A stretch of 64,000 bases of DNA from Pseudoxanthomonas suwonensis (GTDB taxonomy: Bacteria > Pseudomonadota > Gammaproteobacteria > Xanthomonadales > Xanthomonadaceae), in assembly GCA_003240695.1 (NCBI GenBank), contig QFNC01000006.1:1-64000 (forward strand), read 5' to 3'. A model generated the notes under the pieces. That model made no database searches and was not told where the DNA came from. It saw only the letters and a program-made list of their open reading frames with translations. Numbering within the stretch: the stretch's first letter is position 1; every line of letters begins with the position of its first letter. Of this stretch, positions 17,701 through 29,807 are shown in pieces. The position numbers were made by a program, and so were the translations under genes.

Positions 17701-19107
17701 CCGGCTGCTGAATCCTTCCGCCAGCATGCCCACCACGGCATCGAAATCGGCGCGCGCCAGTGCAGCATACGGCCACGCGCGGCGCAGCCAGTCGAACAAC
17801 GCATCCTCCTGCCATTCCTGGGCGTTCACCTCGGCCACGATCTGCTGTGCCAGCACGTCCAGCGGCGCGGTCGGCATCTGCAGCACGTCCAGTTCGCCGC
17901 GGCGCACGCAATCCAGCAGCGCGGCGCACTCCACCAGGTCCTCGCGCGAGGCCGGGAACAGCCGGCCCTTCGGCACCCCGCCCACGTGATGTCCGGAACG
18001 TCCGACCCGCTGCAGGAAGGCCGCGATCGAGCGAGGCGATCCGATCTGGCACACCAGATCCACATCGCCGATGTCGATGCCCAGCTCGAGCGATGCAGTG
18101 GCCACCAGCACGGTCAGCGCGCCGGACTTCAACCGCTGTTCGGCATCCAGGCGCGACTCCTTGGCCAGGCTGCCGTGGTGCGCGGCCACGCGGTCGTTCC
18201 CGAGGCGGTCGGACAGCTGCCGCGACACCCGTTCGGCCATGCGCCGCGTGTTGACGAACACCAGCGTGGTGGCATGGGCCTGCGCCAGGTCTGCCAGGCT
18301 GTCGTACACCTCTTCCCACTGCGCATGCGACATCACCGCCTGCAATGGGGTTTGCGGCAGTTGCAGGGCCAGATCGCGTCGGCGGCTGTAACCGATGTCG
18401 ACGATCGCGCAATCGGCCTTGCCATCGGGGTCGACATGCGCCGCGCCCACAAGGAAGCGTGCCACCGCATCGATGGGATTCTGCGTGGCCGACAGGCCGA
18501 TCCGCTGCAGCGGCCGCCCGCACAGCGCTTCCAGCCGTTCCAGCGACAGGGCCAGATGACTGCCGCGCTTGTCGTCGGCCAGCGCATGGATTTCGTCGAC
18601 GATCACGCTGCGCGTGCTGCCCAGCAACGCACGCCCGGAGTCGGACCCCAACAGCACGTACAGGGATTCCGGCGTGGTGACCAGGATGTGCGGCGGCTGC
18701 CGCCGCAGCGCGGCGCGTTCGGCCTGCGAGGTGTCGCCGGTGCGCACGGCGGTGCGGATCGGCACGTCGGGCAGCCCCAGCTCGGCCAGCGCCTCGCGGA
18801 TGCCCGTCAGCGGCTGTTCCAGATTGATGCGGATGTCGTTCGACAATGCCTTCAGCGGCGACACGTACACGATCTGCACGGCATCGGGCAGACCGGCGTC
18901 CAGTCCCTGCCGCACCAGGGCGTCGATGCCGGCCAGGAACGCGGTGAGGGTCTTGCCCGATCCGGTGGGTGCGGCGACCAGCGTGTGCCGGCCAGCGGCG
19001 ATGTGCGGCCAGGCCTGCGCCTGGGCCTCGGTCGGCGCCGGAAAGGCGCGTGCAAACCAGGCCGCAACGGCTGGATGGAACGGCAGTTGTGCAATCTGCA
19101 GCGACAT
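14716..19107 (-). CDS. lhr: large superfamily-2 helicase Lhr
   Basis: 1463 aa from ATG 19107 (MSLQIAQLPFHPAVAAWFAR). A longer frame to 19197 lacks family similarity. Domains: two RecA cores with Walker A AAPTGSGKTLTAF (about 47), IVDEIHALADDKRGSHLAL (DEIH box, about 170), LSATQNP, the ATP-site motif VALFVNTRR-like TTLVFVNTRRMAER and QRVGRSGHH (motif VI). Then follow a winged helix, the Lhr-core beta-barrel and a large C-terminal extension (from about 870). Length matches full-length E. coli-type Lhr (about 1500 aa), a 3'-5' DNA/RNA-DNA helicase linked to repair. No ligase or nuclease gene lies beside it, unlike ligase-associated short Lhr. Confidence 0.92.
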   Translation of the reverse strand: MSLQIAQLPFHPAVAAWFARAFPAPTEAQAQAWPHIAAGRHTLVAAPTGSGKTLTAFLAGIDALVRQGLDAGLPDAVQIVYVSPLKALSNDIRINLEQPLTGIREALAELGLPDVPIRTAVRTGDTSQAERAALRRQPPHILVTTPESLYVLLGSDSGRALLGSTRSVIVDEIHALADDKRGSHLALSLERLEALCGRPLQRIGLSATQNPIDAVARFLVGAAHVDPDGKADCAIVDIGYSRRRDLALQLPQTPLQAVMSHAQWEEVYDSLADLAQAHATTLVFVNTRRMAERVSRQLSDRLGNDRVAAHHGSLAKESRLDAEQRLKSGALTVLVATASLELGIDIGDVDLVCQIGSPRSIAAFLQRVGRSGHHVGGVPKGRLFPASREDLVECAALLDCVRRGELDVLQMPTAPLDVLAQQIVAEVNAQEWQEDALFDWLRRAWPYAALARADFDAVVGMLAEGFSSRRGPRAGWIHRDAVHGRLRGRRGGRTTALMSGGTIPDTADYTVILEPEAHTIGTVNEDFAVESAAGDIFQLGNASYRILRVEPGRVRVEDAKGLPPSIPFWLGEAPGRTDALSLGVSRLREEVAQQLQASNGDAAAVLHWLIDTLHMTPDAAEQLLAFLHGQQLAIGVIPTQTCIVLERFFDESGGTQLVIHSPFGSRINRAWGLALRKRFCRKFNFELQAAATEDAIVLSLSTSHSFPLIEVAGYLHSASAQHILVQALLDAPLFGVRWRWVAGAALALPRFIGGKKVAPQLQRMKSEDFLASVFPDQVACLENIVGERQVPDHPLVAQTLHDCLHEAMDCDGWLALLRGIESGVIRVEARDVTAPSPFAAEALTARPYAFLDDAPLEERRTQAVQSRRFGMDAPGDLARLDPDAIASVREQAWPEARNADEMHEALLGLGGIIQSEAARSPGWMDWLQRLAADQRATCLALGDGVWVTAELLPLWQCLHPDVAMQPAIQPPPQTAADACTPEAAARELVRARLGGLGPVAAAALASALHVAADSIDMALLALEGEGVAMRGRFTPDAQEDEWCERHLLARIHRYTLGRLRREIEPVEPRDFMRFLFDWQHVAADARLRGPDALAGVLSQLEGFEAGAGSWEGELLPARVGDYAIAWLDDLCTAGRIVWTRLHRGHASSTPRRGHGPVRATPIVLLSRREQRHWQLFAPQNDAAPDTVGSRVRKVLDALREQGACFFDELQASCGLLQTELEEALAETVAQGLVTCDSFSGLRALLVPASRRGAARHGRRRAWMGLSDAGRWSLTRARSANDPDRAERDAAVEHIARTLLRRYGVVCWPLLQREADWLPPWRDLLRCWQRLEARGEIRGGRFVAGLSGEQFALPEAVAALRQVRQRPPDGRFSVIGAMDPLNLTGNVLAGVKVSRQHGTRILFRDGLVVATLASGRIDWMQSLPPADHAQAERLLRRWPGSLQPEGRDDAASTSHPFPLAASPT

Positions 19108-19242
19108 CGCACCAGTATCGCCAACACGGCCGACAGCGGGCTGAATGGCGGCGGAGAACGCAATCTGGAACTGTCCGGCGGTGCCCTGTCTGCGCATGTC
19201 CGCAGCATGCGCAGCGGCCGTCTCACGACATGAGACGAGGAA

Positions 19243-20067
19243 TCAGTCCTCGAACAAGGCGCGATGCGATTCCGCCACCAGCGGCCGCAACAGCGACGCC
19301 GGCACTTCCACCCGTTGTTCGCCATCCGAATACGGGCCGACCTGGTACGGCGGAAACACGAACCGGAGCGCGGCGATGCGGCCATCGGGACCCATCACCG
19401 GCTCGAATTGAGCGAAATCCTCCGGGCGGGGCTGGGTACCGGAATCGATCAGCTTGCCCGCGCTGCGCACCACTTCGGCGCGCAGGGCCGGCTCCAGCTT
19501 GTCGGCATCCACCCGCTGTGACAGCGCCGTGTGCAGCTGCTCGCGCACATAATCGGACACCGGCTTCCAGGCAGCCGCATCGGCGATCAGGTCGGATGCG
19601 GTCAACAGTGTCTGCTGCTGCGGCAGCCACACGAAGCGCGCCATCAGCGGATTGCCGTGCGCACCGCCGGTATACACGCTGCCATCGGCCGCGATGGCCA
19701 GGATGGTTGGCGTGTTGACCTGCTCGGTGAAGCTGAGCGACATGTCGTAGGGCGCGGTCGGCTTGGTGGCGCCAAGCGCCTGCACGGCTTCCATCAGTTC
19801 CGCGCGGCCGGCATCGGCGAACTGCTGCAATGCAGCGGACAATGGCTGCGGATATGCAGCTGCACCGGGCGGATAGCTGATGCCGATGACGTAACCCGGC
19901 GTGTTCTCCACCACGTCTTTCAGCACGACGGCTTGCGGCCGGGGTGCGGCCGGCGTTGCCGGAGATTGCACAGCCGGTGGCGACACCGGTTGCGGATCGG
20001 CCTCGCGCTTGCAACCCGATGCCACGGCCACGGCCAGCAGCAACACGCCCCCCCAACGATTCCGCAT
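19243..20067 (-). CDS. lipoprotein with DUF3298/RsiV-like domain
   Basis: 274 aa starting MRNRWGGVLLLAVAVASGC, a lipoprotein signal with Cys at residue 19, then a Pro/Ala-rich linker (QPVSPPAVQSPATPAAPRPQ). The rest resembles the DUF4163/DUF3298 pair: GYVIGISYPPG, PYDMSLSFTEQVNTPTIL, GGAHGNPLMARFVWLPQQQT, LIADAAAWKPVSDYVREQL and a C-terminal FVFPPYQVGPYSDGEQRVEV typical of DUF3298 (seen in anti-sigma factor RsiV and in periplasmic proteins). No sigma-factor gene is adjacent, so it is likely a cell-envelope protein of unknown role. Confidence 0.82.
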   Translation of the reverse strand: MRNRWGGVLLLAVAVASGCKREADPQPVSPPAVQSPATPAAPRPQAVVLKDVVENTPGYVIGISYPPGAAAYPQPLSAALQQFADAGRAELMEAVQALGATKPTAPYDMSLSFTEQVNTPTILAIAADGSVYTGGAHGNPLMARFVWLPQQQTLLTASDLIADAAAWKPVSDYVREQLHTALSQRVDADKLEPALRAEVVRSAGKLIDSGTQPRPEDFAQFEPVMGPDGRIAALRFVFPPYQVGPYSDGEQRVEVPASLLRPLVAESHRALFED

Positions 20068-20146
20068 GATCCCACTCCCGAAACGACCGCCACAGACTAG
20101 GCCAGTGCGCGTGATGCCGGCATGCAAACCGGACGACCGAAAACGC

Positions 20147-20173
20147 CAAACCCGGCCACCAGGACCGGGTTTG
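20147..20173 (-). terminator. Rho-independent terminator of the cold-shock gene
   Basis: CAAACCCGG and CCGGGTTTG form a perfect 9-bp stem. On the minus strand it lies 45 nt after the cold-shock gene and is followed by GCGTTTTC. Confidence 0.7.
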
Positions 20174-20218
20174 CGTGACGGCCAGCCGCACGAGACGGCA
20201 GGCCGGCGGTTGCGACAC

Positions 20219-20431
20219 TTACATCGGCTGGACTTCGTCCGCCTGCAGGCCCTTCTGGCCCTGCACGACCTTGAACGAGACCTTCTGGCCTTCCTGCAGC
20301 GACTTGAAGCCGGTGCCCTGGATCGAGCGGAAGTGCACGAACAGGTCGGCACCGCTTTCCGGGGTGATGAAGCCGAAGCCCTTGGCATCGTTGAACCACT
20401 TGACGGTTCCGACCTGGCGACCATCTGACAT
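20219..20431 (-). CDS. cold-shock protein (CspA family)
   Basis: A 70-aa single cold-shock domain: MSDGRQVGTVKWFNDAKGFG, then FITPESGADLFVHFRSI with both RNA-binding motifs (RNP1 KGFGFI, RNP2 LFVHF). A nucleic-acid chaperone that melts RNA secondary structure. The ATG at 20431 is the family start. About 215 bp without a gene lie upstream, long enough for the structured 5' leader common in csp genes. A strong terminator follows. Confidence 0.96.
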   Translation of the reverse strand: MSDGRQVGTVKWFNDAKGFGFITPESGADLFVHFRSIQGTGFKSLQEGQKVSFKVVQGQKGLQADEVQPM

Positions 20432-20596
20432 TGTTGCTTGCTCCTGAAACAGTTGGAAATGGAACACGACCGCATGTGCGGACCGCGACTGTCGAGCAAG
20501 GGGCAACGCGAAAGCGATGGAGCGGATCGGTGGATCTACCGCATCGGAGCCACGATGTACCGTGATCCCGCTTGAATCAGTGCGCGCACGATACCG

Positions 20597-20614
20597 CACT
20601 TTGATGACAAAGTG
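20597..20614 (-). promoter_or_regulatory. inverted repeat upstream of the cold-shock gene
   Basis: CACTTTG-ATGA-CAAAGTG is a perfect 7-bp inverted repeat about 170 nt before the cold-shock start and 33 nt from the start-distal end of the neighbouring acetyltransferase gene. On the minus strand it overlaps a TTGTCA hexamer and lies near a TATCGT. It could be an operator, part of the csp promoter, or the terminator of the acetyltransferase gene reading toward it. I cannot decide between these. Confidence 0.3.
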
Positions 20615-20647
20615 TGAACCGTTCGATGACGGAAATCGTGCCGCCGG

Positions 20648-20935
20648 TCACCGGCGCAGATCGGCATGCTCGGGATGGCGGTCCAGCCAGGCATCGGCAT
20701 AGGAACAGCGCGAGGCCACCGTCCACCCGGCTTGGTGGGCATGGGCCACCACGGCAGCCACCAGCTGTCCGGCGATGCCGCGCCCGCCGATGGCCGATGG
20801 CACGATGGTGTGAGTGATGACGATGCCGTCCGCGCTCGGCTCGTATTCCACGTAACCCGTGTGGCCATCGACGCTGGTGGCGAAGCGTCTGGAATCGGCA
20901 TCGTGCTGCACGGCCACGGTGTTGATCGCATTCAT
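20648..20935 (-). CDS. small GNAT-like N-acetyltransferase (YjdJ/NATD1 type)
   Basis: 95 aa. It begins MNAINTVAVQHDADSRRFAT and continues with GHTGYVEYEPSADGIVITHT, VPSAIGGRGIAGQLVAAVV (the acetyl-CoA-binding loop Q/R-x-x-G-x-G/A, here GGRGIAGQL) and C-terminal CSYADAWLDRHPEH. These are the marks of the minimal GCN5-related family that includes E. coli YjdJ and human NATD1. The substrate is unknown. Single gene downstream of the rhomboid gene. Confidence 0.85.
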   Translation of the reverse strand: MNAINTVAVQHDADSRRFATSVDGHTGYVEYEPSADGIVITHTIVPSAIGGRGIAGQLVAAVVAHAHQAGWTVASRCSYADAWLDRHPEHADLRR

Positions 20936-21015
20936 CCTGCATGTCCTCGCAAACGGTGGACCTGCATGCGAGCACGACGGCCGTTCAGCGGCCGTGAGCA
21001 CCCGTAACGCGCGGT

Positions 21016-21633
21016 TCAGCCGAAGCCGGGATTGAGCAGTTGATCGACGAACACGCGCACCACGTCCGGCTTCATTGCCACCGTGAACAGCACGCCGTAG
21101 GCCGCACCCCACAGATGGGCGCTGTGGTTGATGTTGTCGCGGCCCTTGTGATCCATCCAGATCGACCAGGCCACGTACAGCACGGCGTACACGATGGCCG
21201 GCATCGGGATGAAGAACACGTAGATCATCGCCCACGGCGCGAACAGGATGAAGCTGAACAGCACCGCCGACACCGCCCCGGACGCGCCCAGGCTGCGGTA
21301 GTCGGCATCGTGCCGGTGCTGCAGCCAGCTGGGCACGATCGCCACCGCGATCGCCGACAGGTAGAAGGCCAGGAATCCGGCACTGGTGATGCGCTCGGCG
21401 AACACCGGTTCGATCGCCCGGCCGAAGAAGAACAGGGTGACCATGTTGAACAGCAGGTGCATGCCGTCGGCATGCACGAAGCCGTGCGTGACCAGACGTT
21501 CGTACTGGCGCTTGCGGTCGATCGCCGGCGGCCACAGCAGCAGGCGCTGCAGCAGTTCCCGGTTGTTGAACGCCAGCCACGATACGCCGATGGTGACCGC
21601 CAGCAGCAGGTAGGTGGCATAGGGCACGGGCAT
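21016..21633 (-). CDS. rhomboid-family intramembrane serine protease
   Basis: 205 aa with six hydrophobic segments (about 5-20, 62-75, 83-102, 118-133, 140-155, 170-190). Diagnostic: HGFVHADGMHLLFNMVTLFF (loop and TM2), YRSLGASGAVSAVLFSF (catalytic Ser in GASG) and HLWGAAYG with the catalytic His in TM6. It cleaves membrane-protein substrates within the inner membrane; none can be inferred. Its ATG overlaps the stop of the upstream peptide-transporter gene (TGATG), so the two are translated together. Confidence 0.9.
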   Translation of the reverse strand: MPVPYATYLLLAVTIGVSWLAFNNRELLQRLLLWPPAIDRKRQYERLVTHGFVHADGMHLLFNMVTLFFFGRAIEPVFAERITSAGFLAFYLSAIAVAIVPSWLQHRHDADYRSLGASGAVSAVLFSFILFAPWAMIYVFFIPMPAIVYAVLYVAWSIWMDHKGRDNINHSAHLWGAAYGVLFTVAMKPDVVRVFVDQLLNPGFG

Positions 21634-23192
21634 CAGGCGACTCCGGCGCTGCGGTAGTGGTCCTGCATCGGATAGCGCCGCGCGTAGACCGCGAAGGCCA
21701 GCGCCGCCACGAACGCGAACAGCGCGAAGAAGAACATCAGAAACGCATTCTCGCTCATGCCGGTGCCGGCGATCCAGTCCTTGGCTGTCTGATTGCGCAC
21801 CGCGGCATTGGTCAGCAGCACCCACAGGTTGCCGACGGTCACCGCCAGCATCCACAGGCTCATGATGGTGCCCTTCATCGACGGCGGGGCCTGGCTGTAG
21901 GCGAATTCCAGCCCGGTGGCCGACACCAGCACCTCGCCGAAGGTCAGCAACGCATAGGGCAGCACCTGCCACACGATCGAGGTGGGCGTGCCGCCATCGA
22001 TCTGCAGCTGCAGCAGGCCGGCGACGATCCAGGCCAGGCCCGAAAATCCGATGCCCGCGCCCATGCGCCGCAGCGGCGTGACCGCGAACCCCATCCGCTG
22101 CAGCGCCGGGTACAGCACCAGATTGTTGAAAGGGATGATCAGCATCACCAGCAGCGGGTTCAGCGCCTGCATCTGCGCCGACTGGAACCAGCCCGGCTTG
22201 GTCATCTGTTCGCCCTGCAGCACCCAGGTGGACGCTTTCTGATCGAACAGCGACCAGAACGGGGTGACCAGCGCGAACACGATCATGATGCGCAGCACCG
22301 CGCGCACGCCGTCCACCGCGGCGTCGGGATGCACGCCACGGGCACGGTCCAGCTGCAGCGATGCACCGAGGCCGCCGAAGGCCATCACCAGCACCAGCGC
22401 CAGGCAGAATGCCGGCACGAATTCCAGCTTGCCCAGCGGCCACAGCGCCAGCGCCGCAGTGGCCAGCACCGCGCCGATGATCGCCACCGCCATGCCCGCC
22501 CCGCCCGCTACGAGTGCCGTGCGCACCACGCGCAGGAAAGCGTGCGGATCGGGCGGCGACGGCGGTTGCAGCACGTACCTGCTGCGGCCCATCCAGAAGA
22601 TCAGCAGCGCCAGCGCCATCAGCACGCCGGGGATGCCGAATGCCACCGACGGCCCGTAGTGCTTCAGCAGCGGGGGCATCAGCAGGCTGGCGAAGAAGCT
22701 GCCGAAATTGATGGTCCAGTAGAAGGCGTCGTACACCACCTTGGCGCGGTGCTTGTTGCTCTGGTCGAACTGGTCGCCCACGAACGCCGATACCAGCGGC
22801 TTGATGCCGCCGGATCCCAGCGCGATCAGGAACAGGCCGGTGTAGAAGCCGGTTCTGTTGCCTTCGAAGATGGCCAAAAAGGCATGCCCGACCACGTACA
22901 CCAGCGACAGCCAGAAGATGGTGTTGTACTTGCCGAAGAAGCGGTCGGACAGCCAGCCGCCCAGCAACGGAAAGAAGTACACGCCGATCACGAAGGTGTG
23001 GAAGATGTCCTTGGCGATGCCCTGGCGTTCCGCCTCCGGCGCGTAGGCCAGCATGATGCTGGTCACCAGGAACGGCACCAGGATGTTGCGCATGCCGTAG
23101 AAGCTGAAGCGCTCGCAGGCCTCGTTGCCGATGATGTAGGGGATCTGCCGAGGCAACGGAGCCTTGGCGTCGACTGGAATCGGTGCGGACAT
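21633..23192 (-). CDS. POT-family proton-coupled oligopeptide transporter
   Basis: 519 aa starting MSAPIPVDAKAPLPRQIPYI, with about 14 membrane helices. Key motifs: NEACERFSFYGMRNILVPFL (the ExxERF proton-coupling motif in TM1), GVYFFPLLGGWLSDRFFGKY, GSGGIKPLVSAFVGDQFDQS (PTR2 signature) and, late, LPYALLTFGEVLVSATGLEFAYSQ-type TM10 (FGEVLVSATGLEF). It imports di- and tripeptides with protons. It is the first gene of a pair with the rhomboid protease. A much longer frame on the opposite strand is a shadow. Confidence 0.93.
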   Translation of the reverse strand: MSAPIPVDAKAPLPRQIPYIIGNEACERFSFYGMRNILVPFLVTSIMLAYAPEAERQGIAKDIFHTFVIGVYFFPLLGGWLSDRFFGKYNTIFWLSLVYVVGHAFLAIFEGNRTGFYTGLFLIALGSGGIKPLVSAFVGDQFDQSNKHRAKVVYDAFYWTINFGSFFASLLMPPLLKHYGPSVAFGIPGVLMALALLIFWMGRSRYVLQPPSPPDPHAFLRVVRTALVAGGAGMAVAIIGAVLATAALALWPLGKLEFVPAFCLALVLVMAFGGLGASLQLDRARGVHPDAAVDGVRAVLRIMIVFALVTPFWSLFDQKASTWVLQGEQMTKPGWFQSAQMQALNPLLVMLIIPFNNLVLYPALQRMGFAVTPLRRMGAGIGFSGLAWIVAGLLQLQIDGGTPTSIVWQVLPYALLTFGEVLVSATGLEFAYSQAPPSMKGTIMSLWMLAVTVGNLWVLLTNAAVRNQTAKDWIAGTGMSENAFLMFFFALFAFVAALAFAVYARRYPMQDHYRSAGVA

Positions 23193-23321
23193 GGAATGGC
23201 GTGCCGAAGACGAATATCCCGGAAGCCTACCGCATCCAGTCAGCCGCGTCGCCCGGCCCGGGTTGATGGCGGACCGTTTCGCTACACTCGTCGGCCCGAT
23301 CCGACCGTGTGGGATGTCCGC

Positions 23322-25091
23322 ATGCAGCGCGCCTGTCTTCTCGCCTTCGTCCTGCTGTGTGCGCCGTTGCACGCGCTAATGGCCGCCAACAACTCCCTCC
23401 ACACGCTGGCCGAGGACAGCGGCTTCCAGCGCACCGGCCGCTACGACGAGGTCATCGCCCTGTGCAAGGCATTCGAACAGCGCCATCCGGATGCAGTGCG
23501 CTGCATCGACGTCGGCACCACCCCGCAGGGACGGCGGATGCAGGCTCTGGTGGTGTCGCGCAGCGGCGCGTTGACCGCCGACCAGGCGCGACAACGCAGC
23601 CTGCCGGTGCTGCTGATCCAGGGCGGCATCCACGCCGGCGAAATCGACGGCAAGGACGCGGGTTTCCTGGCGATTCGCCAGCTGCTGGACGGTGAAGCCG
23701 TACCCGGCGCACTGCACGACATGGTGCTGGTATTCGTGCCGGTGTTCAACGTGGACGGTCACGAGAACTTCCGCGCCTGGAACCGCCCCAACCAGCGCGG
23801 CCCCGAGGAAATGGGCTTCCGCGTCACCAGTCAGCGCTACAACCTGAACCGCGACTACGTGAAGGCCGACGCACCGGAAATGCAGGCCATGCTGCGCCTG
23901 ATCGACCAGTGGGATCCGCTGGTGATGATGGACCTGCACGCCACCGACGGCGCGCAGTTCCAGCACGACATCTCGATCACCGGCGAACCCATCCACGCCG
24001 GCGATGCCGACTTGCAACGCGGCGGGCGCGCGCTGCGCGACGGCATCATCGCTGCGCTGCGCCAGCATGGCTCGCAGCCCGTGCCGTTCTACCCCTCGTT
24101 CGAAGTGCATGACGATCCGGCCTCCGGGTTCGCGCACGGAGCGGCGCCACCGCGCTTTTCGCACGGTTATTTCGGCCAGCGCAACCGCTTCGGCATCCTG
24201 GTGGAAACCCATTCGTGGCGCACCTATCCCGAGCGCGTGAAATCCACCCGCAACACGGTGATCGCGCTGGTGGAACTGGCGCAGCGCCATGGCCGTGACT
24301 GGCTGCAGCAGACGCGTGCAGCCGACCGACGCAGCAGCACGCTGGGTGGCACGGTGCTGCCGCTGACCTGGAAGGCCACCGATGCCAGCCACCCCATCGA
24401 GTTCGCCGGATATGCCTACACGCGCACGCCGTCGGACGTGTCCGGGGCATTGATGACCCGCTACGACGAGTCGAAACCGCAGACATGGCGCATTCCCCTG
24501 CGCGACACGGTGGTACCGGACCTGCAGGTCACGCTGCCGAAGGCCGGCTATCTGGTCCCGCCGGAATACGCGGCGACCGTGCAGCCATGGCTGGAGCGTC
24601 ACGGCATCGCGTTCCGTCGTCTCGAAGCCGCGGCGCCGCAACGTGCGGTGTCGATGTTCCGCGCCGACACGGCGACCTTCGCCAGGCAGTCGATGGAAGG
24701 CCACCAGCGGCTGGAACTGAAGGGGCAGTGGTCTCCGGAAACGGTTGCGCTGCCGGCCGGCGCGCTGTTCGTGCCCATTGCGCAGCCGAAGGCGCGATTG
24801 GTGGCACAGCTGCTGGAACCGCAGGCGCCGGACAGTCTGGCCGCGTGGGGCCTGTTCAACACCGCCTTCGAGCAGAAGGAATACATGGAAGACTACGTGG
24901 CCGAAGCCGTGGCACGCGAGATGCTGGCCGCCGATCCCGCGCTGCGCCGCCGCTTCGAGGAGAAACTGCGCAGCGATCCGGAATTCGCCGGGAGTCCGGC
25001 GGCGCGACTGGACTTTTTCTATCGATTGCACCCGGCCTGGGATCGCGACCTCAATCGCTATCCGGTGCTGCGTCTCGATACCCAGCCTTGA
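23322..25091 (+). CDS. secreted M14-family zinc carboxypeptidase
   Basis: 589 aa. A signal peptide (MQRACLLAFVLLCAPLHALM, cut near MAA-N) sends it to the periplasm. Zinc ligands: QGGIHAGEIDGKDAGFLA (H and E, about 103-107) and the third His in VMMDLHATDG (about 206). Also typical are FNVDGHENFRAWNRPNQRGP, RVTSQRYNLNRDYVKADAPE and FGILVETHSWRTYPERV with the catalytic Glu. The C-terminal half is a lineage-specific domain. The frame is open far upstream but antisense to the transporter gene; ATG 23322 with its signal peptide is the sensible start. Confidence 0.9.
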   Translation: MQRACLLAFVLLCAPLHALMAANNSLHTLAEDSGFQRTGRYDEVIALCKAFEQRHPDAVRCIDVGTTPQGRRMQALVVSRSGALTADQARQRSLPVLLIQGGIHAGEIDGKDAGFLAIRQLLDGEAVPGALHDMVLVFVPVFNVDGHENFRAWNRPNQRGPEEMGFRVTSQRYNLNRDYVKADAPEMQAMLRLIDQWDPLVMMDLHATDGAQFQHDISITGEPIHAGDADLQRGGRALRDGIIAALRQHGSQPVPFYPSFEVHDDPASGFAHGAAPPRFSHGYFGQRNRFGILVETHSWRTYPERVKSTRNTVIALVELAQRHGRDWLQQTRAADRRSSTLGGTVLPLTWKATDASHPIEFAGYAYTRTPSDVSGALMTRYDESKPQTWRIPLRDTVVPDLQVTLPKAGYLVPPEYAATVQPWLERHGIAFRRLEAAAPQRAVSMFRADTATFARQSMEGHQRLELKGQWSPETVALPAGALFVPIAQPKARLVAQLLEPQAPDSLAAWGLFNTAFEQKEYMEDYVAEAVAREMLAADPALRRRFEEKLRSDPEFAGSPAARLDFFYRLHPAWDRDLNRYPVLRLDTQP

Positions 25092-25107
25092 TCGTGATGG
25101 CTCCGCG

Positions 25108-27012
<1,905 letters not shown>

Positions 27013-27065
27013 TCGCACAGTCTAGCGTGCCGCGGGATCGGCACGCCGGGATGCTGCCGCTGGAA

Positions 27066-27773
27066 TCAGTTGCCGCGCACGCTGCGTTCCACCACGATGC
27101 GGCGGGCCTGCCACACCCCGCCCACGCGGCTGGCCTGGACGCGGATCAGGTCGCCGCGTTCCAGCTGGTCGGGGTAGACCCGCTGCCCGCGGTACTCGAC
27201 CACGGTGGCATCGTCGTAGCGCATCCACTGCTCCGGCTGGTTGCCGTCGCGCAGGCGCAGCACGCCGTTGTGCGGCTCCACCGCTGTCACGCTGCCGTAC
27301 AGATCGCTGCCGGCGGCCGGCGGATACGGATTGTCCGGATAGGGCGGTGTCGGCTGGCCGTAGCCATCACGCACGTTGCGAGTAACCTCGATCTGCCGCG
27401 CCCACAGCTGACGGCCATCGTCCCGATAATCGATGCGCACGCCATCGCCGGGTTCCAGCCCGTCCACGCCCAGGAACTGGCCGCGATACTGCAGGCGGGT
27501 GTTGGCGTCGTAGTACAACTCGACCCGCTCGCCGCGCGAGCCGTATCCACGGCCGTCGGTCGTGACCATGAAGCGGCGATTGGCGTGATCCACGTCGTAC
27601 ACATCGCCCTGCAACGTGCTGGTGCGTTCGCCGTACGGGTCGGGATAGCGGTTGTCCGGATAACCGCTGCCGTAGGGCGAACCACCGGGGAGACTGACGC
27701 AGCCGGTCAGGGCCACCGCTGCCAGCACGGCCGTCATCAGGCTGCGGACAAGCAACGAATCTGTGCGCGTCAT
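27066..27773 (-). CDS. lipoprotein with repeated beta-barrel-like modules
   Basis: 235 aa: MTRTDSLLVRSLMTAVLAAV...ALTGC, a lipoprotein signal with Cys at residue 25. A Tyr/Gly/Pro-rich stretch follows, then two similar modules: TSTLQGDVYDVDHANRRFMV, LYYDANTRLQYRGQ, LEPGDGVRIDYR (about 50-115) and SDLYGSVTAVEPHNGVLRLR, RYDDATVVEYRGQ, LERGDLIRVQAS (about 155-215). The repeated strand-rich pattern resembles small OB-like modules (DUF5666-like). Function unknown; envelope location is likely. Divergent from deaD. Confidence 0.75.
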   Translation of the reverse strand: MTRTDSLLVRSLMTAVLAAVALTGCVSLPGGSPYGSGYPDNRYPDPYGERTSTLQGDVYDVDHANRRFMVTTDGRGYGSRGERVELYYDANTRLQYRGQFLGVDGLEPGDGVRIDYRDDGRQLWARQIEVTRNVRDGYGQPTPPYPDNPYPPAAGSDLYGSVTAVEPHNGVLRLRDGNQPEQWMRYDDATVVEYRGQRVYPDQLERGDLIRVQASRVGGVWQARRIVVERSVRGN

Positions 27774-27926
27774 GGAGAATGCCCCGGTATCGTGAACGTG
27801 CATCCAGCATGCCGCAGCTGCGGTGAATGCCGGATCAGCGCTGTCCACGGCAGCATCGGCCGGTCAATCACCGTTTAGACTATGCGTCCGTCCGGTGTCG
27901 TCCGGCGTCATCACCCGGAACCCGCC

Positions 27927-29780
<1,854 letters not shown>

Positions 29781-29807
29781 TCCATCGGCCACGCATTCGG
29801 TGCCGCC

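Noticed and set aside
16550..18523. 657-codon minus-strand frame inside lhr
   Set aside because: Same strand but other frame than lhr; Arg/Gly-rich shadow translation.
17128..19233. 701-codon plus-strand frame antisense to lhr
   Set aside because: His/Gln/Arg-rich translation without domains; lhr has full helicase motifs on the other strand.
21657..23321. upstream extension of the M14 peptidase frame
   Set aside because: It is antisense to the POT transporter gene; the peptidase has a proper signal peptide beginning at 23322.
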